A stretch of 54,959 bases of DNA from Lachnoclostridium sp. UBA1308 (GCA_002307215.1 DBTU01000031.1:1-54959), one strand, 5' to 3'. Counted from the first letter of the stretch, positions 32,042 to 41,077 are shown. Notes: generated by a model from the sequence alone, not told the origin. Numbers and translations: made by a program.

Positions 32042-33214
32042 TTAATGGTTATGTAATGTAGCATCATCATCGGTAGCTTTTTCTTCATTAGTAGCAGCAT
32101 TTTTAATCGTAATTTCCTGTTGAGAAGAATCAGCTTCACGGCCAGTCTCGTCCTCAGCCTTATCATCAACCAATACTTCTTGTATATTAGCATTTTTCCC
32201 GGAAATTTTATTAATCAGGATTTCAATAAATGCAGTAGCTGTTGCAAAAAGGAATATAATAGAGAAAAATTCCGCAATCGTTTTTAATATGGTAAATATA
32301 TTTGTTGACTGATTATTTCCATATGGCATTTCTCCTTCGGTAAAGCCACCAAAGTTCCGAGAACCGCGATTTTGACCTGATGTATCATTGTTATCGGTAG
32401 AGCCTTGACTGATATTACGGTCTGGAGGATTACCCTGACCACCATCACCGCCTTGGTCGCCAGCCTGACCACCATCACTGCCTTGGTCGCCAGCCTGACC
32501 GCCGTCACCGCCTTGATCGCCGTTCCAACCCTGACCATCATCACCGCCAGGGTTGCCACCCTTGGTACCGTCACCGTCTTGATTGCCGTTCCATCCCTGC
32601 GCATTGCCATTTCCTCCGCCATCAAAGGAAGGCATATTACCCATTCGGCCCTCTATTTGCTGTGAGGAAAAAGGCATGGTAAGCCAGTCTAAGAAGCTTG
32701 TAGTAGCAATACTGTAACCTCCGTAGCTAACTAAAAGCAAGGTCAGTACAAGGCCAATCACAGTACCGATTTTTTTCGGAAGAGGTAGTAACTTATTTAT
32801 AGTACTTAATAGGAATTGTCTATGTATTCCGATATGAATGCCAACAAGGATTAGTGCAACAGCTGAGGAGGTATAATGAATTGTCCTCCAGGGAAAGCTT
32901 GAGACAGAAAGCTTAAAAACTACCCTTGAGATAAATATTCCACTGACACCGATAAGTATCATTGCCAATATCAATAATAAATATAGGATATAGTTTATTT
33001 TCGACTTCATCGGGATAGGATTGCCGGATGCACTACCGTTAGAAATAGTTACTGATTTTAAATTAACAATCATGTGAATTATTATGATACCTAAAAGTAC
33101 TAAACCACCTATCTCATGAAAGGTCATATTGATTGCTCCTGTATTATACATAAGAACAAACAGTATTATGATACAAATATCAAGTAGCAGTTTTATTATG
33201 TTCTTGCGACTCAT
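32042..33214 (-). CDS. Multi-pass membrane protein, DUF4405/cytochrome-b-like, with Gly/Asp/Gln-rich external loop
   Basis: A 390-residue protein. About four to five helices fill residues 5-165 and carry spaced histidines (MTFHEIGG, IIIIHMIV, WRTIHYTSS, VGIHIGIHRQF), a pattern suggesting b-type heme ligation as in DUF4405/cytochrome b561-like proteins. Residues about 190-295 are low complexity with 10-residue units of the form GGDGGQAGDQ (DNA units of 30 bp at 32439-32528). A further helix follows near 310-335, then an acidic cytoplasmic tail. The helices favour electron transfer; the loop is probably extracellular. Family call is moderate, and heme binding is inference. Confidence 0.62.
   Translation of the reverse strand: MSRKNIIKLLLDICIIILFVLMYNTGAINMTFHEIGGLVLLGIIIIHMIVNLKSVTISNGSASGNPIPMKSKINYILYLLLILAMILIGVSGIFISRVVFKLSVSSFPWRTIHYTSSAVALILVGIHIGIHRQFLLSTINKLLPLPKKIGTVIGLVLTLLLVSYGGYSIATTSFLDWLTMPFSSQQIEGRMGNMPSFDGGGNGNAQGWNGNQDGDGTKGGNPGGDDGQGWNGDQGGDGGQAGDQGSDGGQAGDQGGDGGQGNPPDRNISQGSTDNNDTSGQNRGSRNFGGFTEGEMPYGNNQSTNIFTILKTIAEFFSIIFLFATATAFIEILINKISGKNANIQEVLVDDKAEDETGREADSSQQEITIKNAATNEEKATDDDATLHNH
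32439..32558 (-). repeat. 30-bp coding tandem repeat (Gly/Asp/Gln-rich)
   Basis: Three clear 30-bp units (32439-32468, 32469-32498, 32499-32528) and a diverged fourth encode GGDGGQAGDQ-type repeats of the membrane protein above. High identity between the first two units suggests recent expansion or contraction. Confidence 0.8.
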
Positions 33215-33484
33215 AATGGTCTCCTTTTTCTCGTTTTTGATTCATCTATGCCACAAAATGCAAGATAAATCGTATGCTTTCATTATTCATGATAATTGTG
33301 AATAAATAGTGAAATATATTTGATGGGTTTGTGAGGTTATAAATTACGGTCAGCTATTGCTTTATCAAATTAATTGGAATTTCTACGTTCTGGTATTGCT
33401 TGTAATTCTGCCTTATAGCATCCTATGAAAGTATGAATAATCTGAGGTTTTTACAATAAAATTTAGAGTATAGATAAAAACAGG

Positions 33485-34816
33485 ATGAGATCAGTGAAAA
33501 ATAAACGATTAAAAATATTGCCATGTCTTGCATTGCTGGTATTATTCACCATAATCCAATTTAGCAATCTAAAATTCAGTTATCAGGAATTATTGAATTC
33601 CTCCGGACTAAACCTTGCGGACTTTGATAAAAAGTTACAGAAGGAAAATGAACGCTCATCGCAGAATGAGACAAACCAAAATATCGTCTCGGAGCAGGAC
33701 TATTCCGGTAAAGAAGAAACAAAAGAAAACAACAATAATGCAGAGAACCAAAAGGTTCTGAACTTACATGCATTATCGTCTCTGCTTTTGGATGCTTCCA
33801 ATAATCGTGTTCTTTATGAAGAAAACGGTTACAAGGAAATGGCAATGGCAAGTACAACAAAGATTATGACCTGTATTGTTGCACTGGAAAATTCAAAGTC
33901 GGGGGAGATTGTAACAGTATCTTCCTACGCAGCCTCAATGCCGGATGTTCAACTAAATATTAAGCCGGGGGAGCAATATTATCTGAGGGATCTGTTGTAT
34001 TCACTGATGTTAGAAAGTCATAATGATGTGGCGGTTGCGATTGCAGAGCATGTGGGGGGATCCGTAGAAGGATTTGCAACAATGATGAATGATAAAGCAA
34101 GAGCACTGGGGTGTGAACATACGAATTTTATTACACCAAACGGACTGGATGCTAAGGGGCATTATACAACTGCAAGAGATCTGGCTGTCATAGCCAGCTA
34201 CGCCATTCAAAATAAAAAGTTTATAGAAATAACGAATACCTCAGCGCATGAATTTAGTGAAATAAAAAAGGGCAGAAGCTTTCATGTGTCAAATAAAGAT
34301 AGATTCCTCTATATGATGGACGGAGCAATCGGTATCAAGACGGGCTTTACCAACGATGCCGGATATTGCTTTGTCGGTGCAATGAAAAGAGAAGATCGTA
34401 CCTTTGTTTCTGTCGTATTGGGTTGTGGCTGGCCACCGAGTAAAAGTCTGAAATGGTCAGACACAAAAGCGTTAATGACTTATGGAATTGATAATTATAA
34501 AGAGAAACAGATATTTCAGGATGTAAATCTAGAGCCTGTATTTGTAAATAATGGACAGCAAAGATACGAAGCACTTGATATGGAGGGCGATTTAAGGCTA
34601 TTGATTAGGGATAATGAAGAAGTGACTGTAAAATATGAAATTCCGAAAGCTCTTCAGGCTCCCGTCAAAGCAGGAAATGTTGTGGGATATGCTAAATATT
34701 ATATCAATGATACGTTTTATACGGAGATACCGATCTATACAAAGTCGGATATCGCAAAAATCAATTATAAATACTGTTTTACAAAGCTACTTCAATTCTG
34801 GAGTCAACAATATTAG
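33485..34816 (+). CDS. D-alanyl-D-alanine carboxypeptidase, second DacF-like
   Basis: A 443-residue S11-family penicillin-binding protein. An N-terminal membrane or signal segment (about 10-28) is followed by an Asn/Glu-rich linker to about 90. The motifs are STTKIM near 124, SHND near 178 and KTGFTNDAG near 283. A C-terminal beta domain follows and the end (KLLQFWSQQY) is amphipathic. It is a diverged paralogue of the enzyme at 10374, with a longer linker. A GTG at 33494 sits 8 bases after AGGA and may be the real start; the ATG at 33485 lacks one. A divergent gene lies 270 bp upstream. Confidence 0.88.
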   Translation: MRSVKNKRLKILPCLALLVLFTIIQFSNLKFSYQELLNSSGLNLADFDKKLQKENERSSQNETNQNIVSEQDYSGKEETKENNNNAENQKVLNLHALSSLLLDASNNRVLYEENGYKEMAMASTTKIMTCIVALENSKSGEIVTVSSYAASMPDVQLNIKPGEQYYLRDLLYSLMLESHNDVAVAIAEHVGGSVEGFATMMNDKARALGCEHTNFITPNGLDAKGHYTTARDLAVIASYAIQNKKFIEITNTSAHEFSEIKKGRSFHVSNKDRFLYMMDGAIGIKTGFTNDAGYCFVGAMKREDRTFVSVVLGCGWPPSKSLKWSDTKALMTYGIDNYKEKQIFQDVNLEPVFVNNGQQRYEALDMEGDLRLLIRDNEEVTVKYEIPKALQAPVKAGNVVGYAKYYINDTFYTEIPIYTKSDIAKINYKYCFTKLLQFWSQQY

Positions 34817-34950
34817 ACTTAATTATTACTATTAAAATATTTTCGAATATTATTTATTAAATTTTCAAAAATAATGCAACCTTTTTGTAAGATGACTCGT
34901 TTATATGATATAAGCATTAAAGCTGCGTATCTGATAAATGGGGGGATATT

Positions 34951-35181
34951 ATGAAAAAATTGATACATAGATTGCGATTCAGTAAATTTACAAGAATAGC
35001 AGAGGGACTTTTATTTGCACTTATATCGGCCTCTGCATTGTTACTATGTCTGACCGGTATTAATAACCAATCGGAAATGCAGATTAGTACAACACTTACC
35101 TTTTGTGTCGCCATGATTAGTATGTTGATGGGGTTGGCTTCCTTGTTTCATAACGAGGAAGTTTCAAAAGAAGAAGTATAA
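34951..35181 (+). CDS. Small two-helix membrane protein
   Basis: A 76-residue protein with a basic start (KKLIHRLRFSK) and two hydrophobic helices (about 20-39 and 49-68), then an acidic tail (HNEEVSKEEV). The ATG follows GGGGGGATATT, a strong site, which favours a real gene. Family not recognised; the layout is that of a small membrane regulator or holin-like protein, but nothing proves it. Confidence 0.6.
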   Translation: MKKLIHRLRFSKFTRIAEGLLFALISASALLLCLTGINNQSEMQISTTLTFCVAMISMLMGLASLFHNEEVSKEEV

Positions 35182-35206
35182 ATCAAATCAATGATTATTA
35201 TTGTAT

Positions 35207-35274
35207 CAGGGGTTGTTGAAATACGCTCTCAAATTCTTATAAGAATGATGAGAGGCGCATTCTGACAACCCCTG
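35207..35274. other. Long imperfect hairpin in intergenic DNA
   Basis: Arms CAGGGGTTGT.. and ..ACAACCCCTG extend inward through ACGCTCTCA / TGAGAGGCGC to an inner palindrome ATTCTTATAAGAAT. No T-run follows. Candidate terminator-like or processed RNA element after the small membrane gene. Confidence 0.6.
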
Positions 35275-35447
35275 AACTATAACCGAAAAAGATTTTGATT
35301 GAATGAAAAGACAAAATAGTACTTGATTATTTTTTGTATTACCATTATCATATAAAATGTCTGAAAACCAGATGATTATGTATAAATACAAAATATGAAT
35401 AAGGTATCTGTTAAAATAAAAGACTAGAGCATCATGGATGGAGGAAG

Positions 35448-35531
35448 AGCGAAAGATTTTTCAAATCTTTCACTCGGCAAGTTTGTGTCTGTGCTGCATC
35501 CACAAACTTAAAATGCGCAAAAAGCAGCGCA
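35448..35531 (+). promoter_or_regulatory. Three-hairpin leader of the hydratase gene
   Basis: Three stem-loops in tandem: GCGAAAGATTT / AAATCTTTCAC (near 35448-35474), AAGTTTGTG / CACAAACTT (35479-35509) and TGCGC / GCGCA (35514-35531). The gene's GAGG follows at once. The middle arms match the GTTTGTGCC leader-repeat family, making this a possible further member. Confidence 0.55.
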
Positions 35532-35545
35532 GAAATGAGGTAAGA

Positions 35546-37831
35546 ATGGTTAAATTATACGATAAGGGTATTTACTTATTAAATGGTAATGAAATAGTAC
35601 AAGATAGCAATGAAGCCGTAGCTACAGTTAAGGCAAAAACCAGTGCTGAGATTAACAAGGAATGTGCGAAGCAGGAGACGATGTCTTATGATATTCTAAA
35701 CAGACATAATACTTCGGGTGACAATAAAAAGTTAAAAATAAAATTTGATAAATTGACCTCTCATGATATTACCTTTGTAGGTATCATTCAGACAGCAAGA
35801 GCCAGTGGACTTGAAAAATTTCCGGTTCCTTATGTGTTGACGAATTGTCATAACAGCTTATGTGCGGTTGGCGGTACAATTAATGAGGATGATCACATGT
35901 TTGGTCTTTCCTGTGCAAAGAAATACGGTGGTGTCTATGTACCACCTCATCAGGCTGTCATTCATCAATATGCTCGTGAGATGCTCGCAAAGTGCGGAGC
36001 TATGATTCTTGGTTCGGACAGCCATACACGTTATGGGGCGCTGGGTACCATGGCGATCGGAGAAGGCGGTCCTGAGATTGTAAAACAGCTTCTGGATAAA
36101 TCATATGATATTAATATGCCTGAGGTGGTTGCCATCTATCTGACCGGTACACCAAGAAAGGGTGTCGGTCCTCAAGACGTGGCACTTGCCATCATCGGTG
36201 CGGTATTTGCAAATGGTTATGTGAATAATAAAGTAATGGAATTCGTTGGAGATGGAATTAAGAATTTAAGTATTGATTTCAGAATCGGTATTGATGTTAT
36301 GACAACCGAAACGACCTGTCTGTCCTCTATCTGGACTACGGATGATTCCGTGAAAGAGTTCTATGAGATTCATAACAGAGCATCTGATTATAAAGAGTTA
36401 AAGCCGGGTAAGGCAGCCTATTATGACGGTATGTTATATGTAGACTTATCACAGATTAAGCCAATGATAGCGATGCCGTTCCATCCGAGTAATGTGTATA
36501 CCATTGATGAATTGAATGCAAATCTGTATGACATCCTCGATGAAGTAGAGAAAAAGGCACTGGTAAGTCTTGATAACAGCAAGGTTAAATACACCTTAAA
36601 AGATAAAGTGAGAAACGGAAAATTATATGTAGAGCAGGGAACAATCGCAGGCTGTGCCGGCGGCGGTTTTGAAAATATTTGTGATGCTACGGATATTCTG
36701 GACGGTAAGTACATAGGTGCCGATGAATTCTCCTTAAGCGTATATCCTGCCAGCCAGCCGGTATTCATGGAACTGGTCAAGAATGGTAGTATAGCAAAGT
36801 TAATGGCAACCGGTGCAACAATAAGAACTGCTTTCTGCGGCCCTTGCTTTGGTGCAGGTGATGTGCCTGCCAATAATTGTTTTAGTATCCGCCATACGAC
36901 AAGAAACTTCCCGAACAGGGAGGGTTCTAAGATAACAAGCGGCCAGATTGCTTCCGTTGCCCTGATGGATGCACGTTCTATCGCAGCAACAGCAGCAAAT
37001 CAGGGGTATTTGACTTCTGCCGAGAATATTGATGTTGAATTTAAGAAGCCGAAATACTTTTTTGATAGTTCAATATATGATAACCGCGTGTATAACGGTA
37101 TAGGAAAGGCTGACCCAAGTGTTGAAATAAAATTTGGTCCGGGTATCGTAGATTGGCCGACTATGATTGCTCTGACGGATGATATGATACTTAAGGTCGT
37201 AGCAGAGATTCATGATCCGGTAACAACAACGGACGAACTGATTCCCTCAGGTGAAACCTCCTCTTATCGCTCCAATCCGCTGGGACTTGCTGAATTTACC
37301 CTTTCTCGTAAGGATCCCGCTTACGTAGGTCGTGCGAAGGCTGTTCAAAAGGCTGAGAAGGCAAGGACTGCAGGAGAGGATATCATCGCAGCATACCCTG
37401 AGTTGAAGGATGTATATGCAAAGATATCTTCTGAATTTACGATTGATTCGAAGGTAACGCAGATAGGAAGTGTTATATTTGCAGTGAAACCCGGTGACGG
37501 TTCAGCCAGAGAACAAGCTGCCAGCTGTCAGAAAGTACTGGGAGGCGTTGCCAACATTGCCAATGAATATGCAACGAAGCGTTATCGCTCTAATCTGATT
37601 AACTGGGGTATGCTTCCGTTCCTATTCAAAGAAGAACTTCCATTTGCCAACGGCGACTATATTCTTGTCAAGGATATCAAGAAAGCGGTTGCTGAGAAAG
37701 TTACTGAAATCAAAGCATATGTCGTAAATAAGGACATGAAGGAATTCACCTTAAAGCTCGGTGAGTTGACCGATGATGAGAGAGAAATCATATTAAAAGG
37801 CTGTCTGATCAATTATTACAGTGGCAAATGA
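35546..37831 (+). CDS. Aconitase-family hydratase
   Basis: A 761-residue member of the aconitase/isopropylmalate isomerase superfamily. The [4Fe-4S] cysteines are seen in TNCHNSLC near 112 and in FCGPCFGAGD near 432. SDSHTRYGALGTMAIGEGG near 160 is the typical active-site loop. The order of domains matches large clostridial hydratases annotated only as hydratase rather than canonical AcnA, so citrate may not be the substrate. The ATG at 35546 follows GAGG by 5 bases; the frame upstream to 35438 runs through the leader hairpins and is not used. Confidence 0.85.
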   Translation: MVKLYDKGIYLLNGNEIVQDSNEAVATVKAKTSAEINKECAKQETMSYDILNRHNTSGDNKKLKIKFDKLTSHDITFVGIIQTARASGLEKFPVPYVLTNCHNSLCAVGGTINEDDHMFGLSCAKKYGGVYVPPHQAVIHQYAREMLAKCGAMILGSDSHTRYGALGTMAIGEGGPEIVKQLLDKSYDINMPEVVAIYLTGTPRKGVGPQDVALAIIGAVFANGYVNNKVMEFVGDGIKNLSIDFRIGIDVMTTETTCLSSIWTTDDSVKEFYEIHNRASDYKELKPGKAAYYDGMLYVDLSQIKPMIAMPFHPSNVYTIDELNANLYDILDEVEKKALVSLDNSKVKYTLKDKVRNGKLYVEQGTIAGCAGGGFENICDATDILDGKYIGADEFSLSVYPASQPVFMELVKNGSIAKLMATGATIRTAFCGPCFGAGDVPANNCFSIRHTTRNFPNREGSKITSGQIASVALMDARSIAATAANQGYLTSAENIDVEFKKPKYFFDSSIYDNRVYNGIGKADPSVEIKFGPGIVDWPTMIALTDDMILKVVAEIHDPVTTTDELIPSGETSSYRSNPLGLAEFTLSRKDPAYVGRAKAVQKAEKARTAGEDIIAAYPELKDVYAKISSEFTIDSKVTQIGSVIFAVKPGDGSAREQAASCQKVLGGVANIANEYATKRYRSNLINWGMLPFLFKEELPFANGDYILVKDIKKAVAEKVTEIKAYVVNKDMKEFTLKLGELTDDEREIILKGCLINYYSGK

Positions 37832-37860
37832 TAATATAATTGACATGCTGTAAGATAAAT

Positions 37861-38116
37861 GATTCGAGTGCCAAAAGTCGCTTTTAGGATATGCCATGAA
37901 TGTCGTAGTATCTATATTCATTTGGTTGCCTTTCCTTCCTAGGCATATTCTTATTTGAGCCTCAAAACATAGTGATAATGTCGCAAAAGCAAGCGTCATT
38001 ATCACTTGAGTCTCAAAACGAATATGGACAGCCGTCGTCAGCCGGTCTGCCCGCATGAATATAGATACAACGACATACATGTTTTAAGTTAATTTTCGAC
38101 TTTTGACACTCGAATC
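37861..38116. repeat. 256-bp foldback element with 6-bp target duplication
   Basis: Imperfect terminal inverted repeats of about 60 bp start GATTCGAGTGCCAAAAGTCG at the left and end CGACTTTTGACACTCGAATC at the right. ATAAAT flanks both sides (37855-37860 and 38117-38122). A central hairpin AGTGATAATG..CATTATCACT makes the whole unit self-complementary. It carries no gene. This fits a MITE distinct from the family at 5381. No second copy is in the window. Confidence 0.75.
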
Positions 38117-38144
38117 ATAAATAGAATTATAGTAATCAAATAAG

Positions 38145-38201
38145 GAGCTTTTGTACCACAGATGAGTAATCATCTGTAGTGAAAAGCTCTTTGTTTTTTT
38201 T
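38145..38201 (+). terminator. Strong intrinsic terminator
   Basis: Stem GAGCTTTTGTACCACAGATGA / TCATCTGTAGTGAAAAGCTC (imperfect) with loop GTAA and a long T-run. It probably ends the hydratase transcript, with the foldback element inside the 3' part. A CAAAAAAGCTCCTT at 38259-38272 could pair with its left arm. Confidence 0.85.
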
Positions 38202-38389
38202 GCCTGTGTCAGACAATGGATATAAATCTCGTGGCTTTGTTTGAATCGCTAGCGAAGCAAAAAAGCTCCTTGAATTATTATGGAATTACAATTACCTGTT
38301 TTGGTAAAAACATGAAATAATGTAATGGCAATTTAAGCATAAATATTATATAATATCACACAAATAAGAACAAAACAGGAGGTTATGTT

Positions 38390-38995
38390 ATGAATACAAT
38401 AATTATTGATATGTATGGTGTAATTTTGAAAGAAAGTAAAGGCAATTTTATACCGTATACATATTCATATTTTCCTGATACCGATAAATCATTTTTAGTA
38501 TATCAATTTACGAAAGCTGGTTTAGGGGAAATTGATTCAAAAGAATTATTGGAAAGTCTGGGATTTTCTGATGCCTCCTTACATATGCATGATTATATCG
38601 AAAATCACCTAACCTTAGACAGTGATTTTTATGATTTTGCAGATAAATACTCATCAAAATATAATTTTGTACTTTTATCAAATGACGTACTTGATTGGAG
38701 TAAGTACATACTTCAATATCATGATATTCAAAAGTATTTTTCTAACTGTATTGTGAGTGCAGAGGTACATACGAAAAAGCCTAATAAGTCAATCTATGAA
38801 ATTGCTCTTTCACGTATAGGAATTCCATCAAGTGAGTGTATATTTATTGATAATAGTGCAAAAAATCTTCTCGTCGCAAGCGAGTATGGTATGGATACCG
38901 TTTTATTTAATCGAGACGGTGAAAATTATGATGGAAAAATAGTATATTCATTTAAAGAATTAGACGATTTGATATCACGGATTAATTATAGATAA
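38390..38995 (+). CDS. HAD-superfamily hydrolase, subfamily IA
   Basis: A 201-residue HAD protein. Motif I reads IIDMYGVI (nucleophile Asp7, with Tyr where the general acid Asp is usual, as in other variant IA-v3 members). Motif II is LLSND near 102, motif III the Lys in HTKKPNKS near 128, and motif IV CIFIDNSAKN near 148. Phosphatase or phosphotransferase action on small molecules is likely, but the altered motif I makes substrate and even turnover uncertain. The ATG follows AGGAGGTTATGTT. It is a single-gene unit with a terminator at 39002. Confidence 0.85.
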   Translation: MNTIIIDMYGVILKESKGNFIPYTYSYFPDTDKSFLVYQFTKAGLGEIDSKELLESLGFSDASLHMHDYIENHLTLDSDFYDFADKYSSKYNFVLLSNDVLDWSKYILQYHDIQKYFSNCIVSAEVHTKKPNKSIYEIALSRIGIPSSECIFIDNSAKNLLVASEYGMDTVLFNRDGENYDGKIVYSFKELDDLISRINYR

Positions 38996-39001
38996 CGCAG
39001 G

Positions 39002-39024
39002 AGCATACGAAAGTATGCTTTTTG
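39002..39024 (+). terminator. Terminator after the HAD gene
   Basis: Stem AGCATAC / GTATGCT closed by a GAAA tetraloop, then TTTT. Confidence 0.88.
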
Positions 39025-39127
39025 TTATATGCATACTCGATTATAATTATAATTATGTGTAAGGTTGTGAATTAGAATGTAACCTATTAGAATATTAGAA
39101 TGTATAACAAGTAGAATGGAGGCCATT

Positions 39128-39994
39128 ATGAAATATAGACTGATCAAAGACTATAAACACGAGAATAAATTAAGAAAAAGTTTTAACGAGTTAACACAGA
39201 AGGTATTTGATTTTACCCTTGAGGAGTGGTATCAAGAGGGTTTCTGGGGTGAACAATACTGCCCATACTCCTTAGCAGATGGTGATAAAATTATCGCGAA
39301 CGTATCTGTGAATCAAATGGATTTTATAATGGATGGAGTATTAAAGAAATATATTCAACTGGGTACGGTTATGACTGACAAAGAATACCGAAATCAGGGG
39401 CTGGGAAGATATATTATGGATGCTATACTACAAGAATATCAAGAGAAAGTCGACGGTATTTATCTGTTTGCAAATGACAGTGTTCTTGACTACTATCCAA
39501 AGTTTGGATTTAGAAAAAGCAGTGAATACAGCTATCATAAAATTGTGTGCAATCCTTCCGGAGAAAAGATTAAGAAGCTTGATATGAACCGGCAAGAGGT
39601 CAAAAATCAAGTATTAACGACGTTACGTAATATGAAGGTAAATAATAATTTGCAAATGGACAATTATGGGTTATATGCGTTCTGGATGTCAGGAGCTATG
39701 AGTGAACAGATCTATTATTGTGAAAGTGAAAATGCCTATATCGTTGCCGATAGGAAAGGAAATATTCTAAACTTAAATCAGATAATAGCTGATCATGTGG
39801 TTGATATGAATGCAGTCATCTCAGCGTTCGGCGAAGACACGAAAGAGGTCATATTGGGCTTTGCACCATTCGATAGTAAGGATTATCAGGTTAAAGAACA
39901 TAAAGAAGAAGATTGCACTTTATTTATTATGGGAGAGGATTTATCCGGGATTGAAAAACATAGACTGAGATTTCCGGTTCTGTCACATGCATAA
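39128..39994 (+). CDS. GNAT-family N-acetyltransferase (Eis-like)
   Basis: A 288-residue acetyltransferase with the GNAT core in its first half: VMTDKEYRNQGLGRYIMDAIL near 84-104 is motif A (acetyl-CoA pyrophosphate loop), and VSVNQMDF precedes it. The second half (about 150-288) resembles the sterol-carrier-like C-terminal domain of Eis-type proteins, though this is weak. Acceptor substrate unknown. The ATG at 39128 follows GGAGG by 5 bases; 39116 overlaps that site. The next acetyltransferase starts 32 bp after its stop, so the two may be co-expressed. Confidence 0.82.
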   Translation: MKYRLIKDYKHENKLRKSFNELTQKVFDFTLEEWYQEGFWGEQYCPYSLADGDKIIANVSVNQMDFIMDGVLKKYIQLGTVMTDKEYRNQGLGRYIMDAILQEYQEKVDGIYLFANDSVLDYYPKFGFRKSSEYSYHKIVCNPSGEKIKKLDMNRQEVKNQVLTTLRNMKVNNNLQMDNYGLYAFWMSGAMSEQIYYCESENAYIVADRKGNILNLNQIIADHVVDMNAVISAFGEDTKEVILGFAPFDSKDYQVKEHKEEDCTLFIMGEDLSGIEKHRLRFPVLSHA

Positions 39995-40022
39995 ACTAAT
40001 TCAAAGGGGAGGCTTGTTAATT
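39991..40022 (+). repeat. Leader repeat remnant between two acetyltransferase genes
   Basis: Only the second half of the repeat is present (AAACTAATTCAAAGGGGAGGCTTGTTAA). It begins at the stop codon of the first gene, which it may have supplied. A TTG in the repeat is in frame with the next gene, and the GGGGAGG is its nearest ribosome binding site. Confidence 0.55.
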
Positions 40023-40025
40023 AAG

Positions 40026-40922
40026 ATGGAAATGATTAAGTTGTATAATGATACGGATGAACCGGCAGTATGTAAATTTTTTGAACAATTGCATTTTGAT
40101 TGTAATAAAAATCCGTCAAGAGCCGGGTGGGAACTCATATGTGGGTTACCTTGTTTCTCTATGTTTCAGATGGAGAAAAGTGCGATAGGGTATGAGGATA
40201 ATGAAATAGTAGCTTTTGTAAGACCTAACAGTCCATGGCTCGGTAATGTTACGGTGGATAACAGAAGTGATTCAATGGAATTGCTTCATAAATTAATTAT
40301 TTATACAGAAGAAAACCTATATGAAAGTATGGATAATAAAAAGCACCTGTTTATCAGTGTGAATGAGAAGGAAGACCACCTAAAACGTGAACTGTTGAAA
40401 CATAGATATGAAGAGATGACTAGTAATACAGGCTTACTTTATTATGATTTAAATAAGACAATTCCTGAGAGCGTTCTTCCTGAGGGATTTCAGTTGAAAA
40501 CTTTATCCGAGGTATATGATTTCGAAAAGCTGAACCGATTAATCTGGGAAGGCTTTCAATACGAAGGTAGCATTCCTAAGTACGAGGATGAGGTATATTT
40601 ACCGAGAAAACATGCTTGGTCTGATTATAACCGAGATATATGCAGTGTTGTAATTGCGCAGGATGGAAGCTACGTATCCTTCGCCGGTTTCTGGTATGAT
40701 AAAAACACGAAGTCAGGAGGTTTGGAACCAATGGTTACGGCAGAGCGATATCGTGGTATGGGACTCGGAAAAGCCTGTGTGCTTCATTCACTCGGTATCA
40801 TGAAAGCCCTAGGATGCGGTATTGTATTTGTTGAACCGGATGAAGAACCCTACTCATATTATTGTAAAATCGGATTTGAAAAACAGGAATATACTACGAA
40901 CTTTCAAAAGGAATTAATGTGA
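40026..40922 (+). CDS. GNAT-family N-acetyltransferase
   Basis: A 298-residue protein with a GNAT domain in its C-terminal half: PMVTAERYRGMGLGKACVLHSLG near 235-257 is motif A, and VFVEPDEEPYSYYCKIGFE ends the fold. The N-terminal half looks like a second, degenerate GNAT domain without the Q/RxxGxG/A loop. The ATG at 40026 lies 13 bases after GGGGAGG; ATG 40032 is also possible. Substrate unknown. Not closely similar to the preceding acetyltransferase, so a recent duplication is unlikely. Confidence 0.8.
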   Translation: MEMIKLYNDTDEPAVCKFFEQLHFDCNKNPSRAGWELICGLPCFSMFQMEKSAIGYEDNEIVAFVRPNSPWLGNVTVDNRSDSMELLHKLIIYTEENLYESMDNKKHLFISVNEKEDHLKRELLKHRYEEMTSNTGLLYYDLNKTIPESVLPEGFQLKTLSEVYDFEKLNRLIWEGFQYEGSIPKYEDEVYLPRKHAWSDYNRDICSVVIAQDGSYVSFAGFWYDKNTKSGGLEPMVTAERYRGMGLGKACVLHSLGIMKALGCGIVFVEPDEEPYSYYCKIGFEKQEYTTNFQKELM

Positions 40923-40925
40923 ATA

Positions 40926-40951
40926 AAGAATTTTGAAAAACCAAAATTCTT
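40926..40951 (+). terminator. Hairpin after the second acetyltransferase gene
   Basis: Stem AAGAATTTTG / CAAAATTCTT with a 6-base loop. The T-run is short. Confidence 0.5.
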
Positions 40952-41001
40952 GGGAAGAATAAGAAGCTCGCACAGTAGTGCTCCCTCCTTAATCTTCTGG
41001 G

Positions 41002-41060
41002 TTTTGTGCCAATAAAACGTAATCCTCGGCCCAAACTAAATCTAAGGGTAGGCATGTTAT
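41002..41060 (+). repeat. Leader repeat, copy 4, in a convergent gap
   Basis: Carries TTTTGTGCC, CGTAATCCTCGGCCCAAACTAA and CTAAGGGTAGGCATG. Unlike other copies it is not ahead of a gene: it sits between the 3' ends of an acetyltransferase and the MATE gene. That argues that the family moves or is copied as a unit rather than being a leader of fixed genes. Confidence 0.65.
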
Positions 41061-41077
41061 GCTAGTGGACTGTTCCT

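Noticed and set aside
32439..32558. Regularly spaced 30-bp repeats that could suggest a CRISPR array
   Set aside because: Units are contiguous without spacers, in frame and code for GGDGGQAGDQ; no cas genes nearby.
32405..32665. Plus-strand frame rich in Thr/Ala/Ile
   Set aside because: It is the mirror of the Gly/Asp/Gln repeats coded on the minus strand.
36421..36873. 150-codon minus-strand frame
   Set aside because: Lies wholly within the aconitase-family gene, whose product is clearly recognisable.
37793..38080. 95-codon minus-strand frame
   Set aside because: Falls inside the foldback element and has no ribosome binding site or protein-like sequence.
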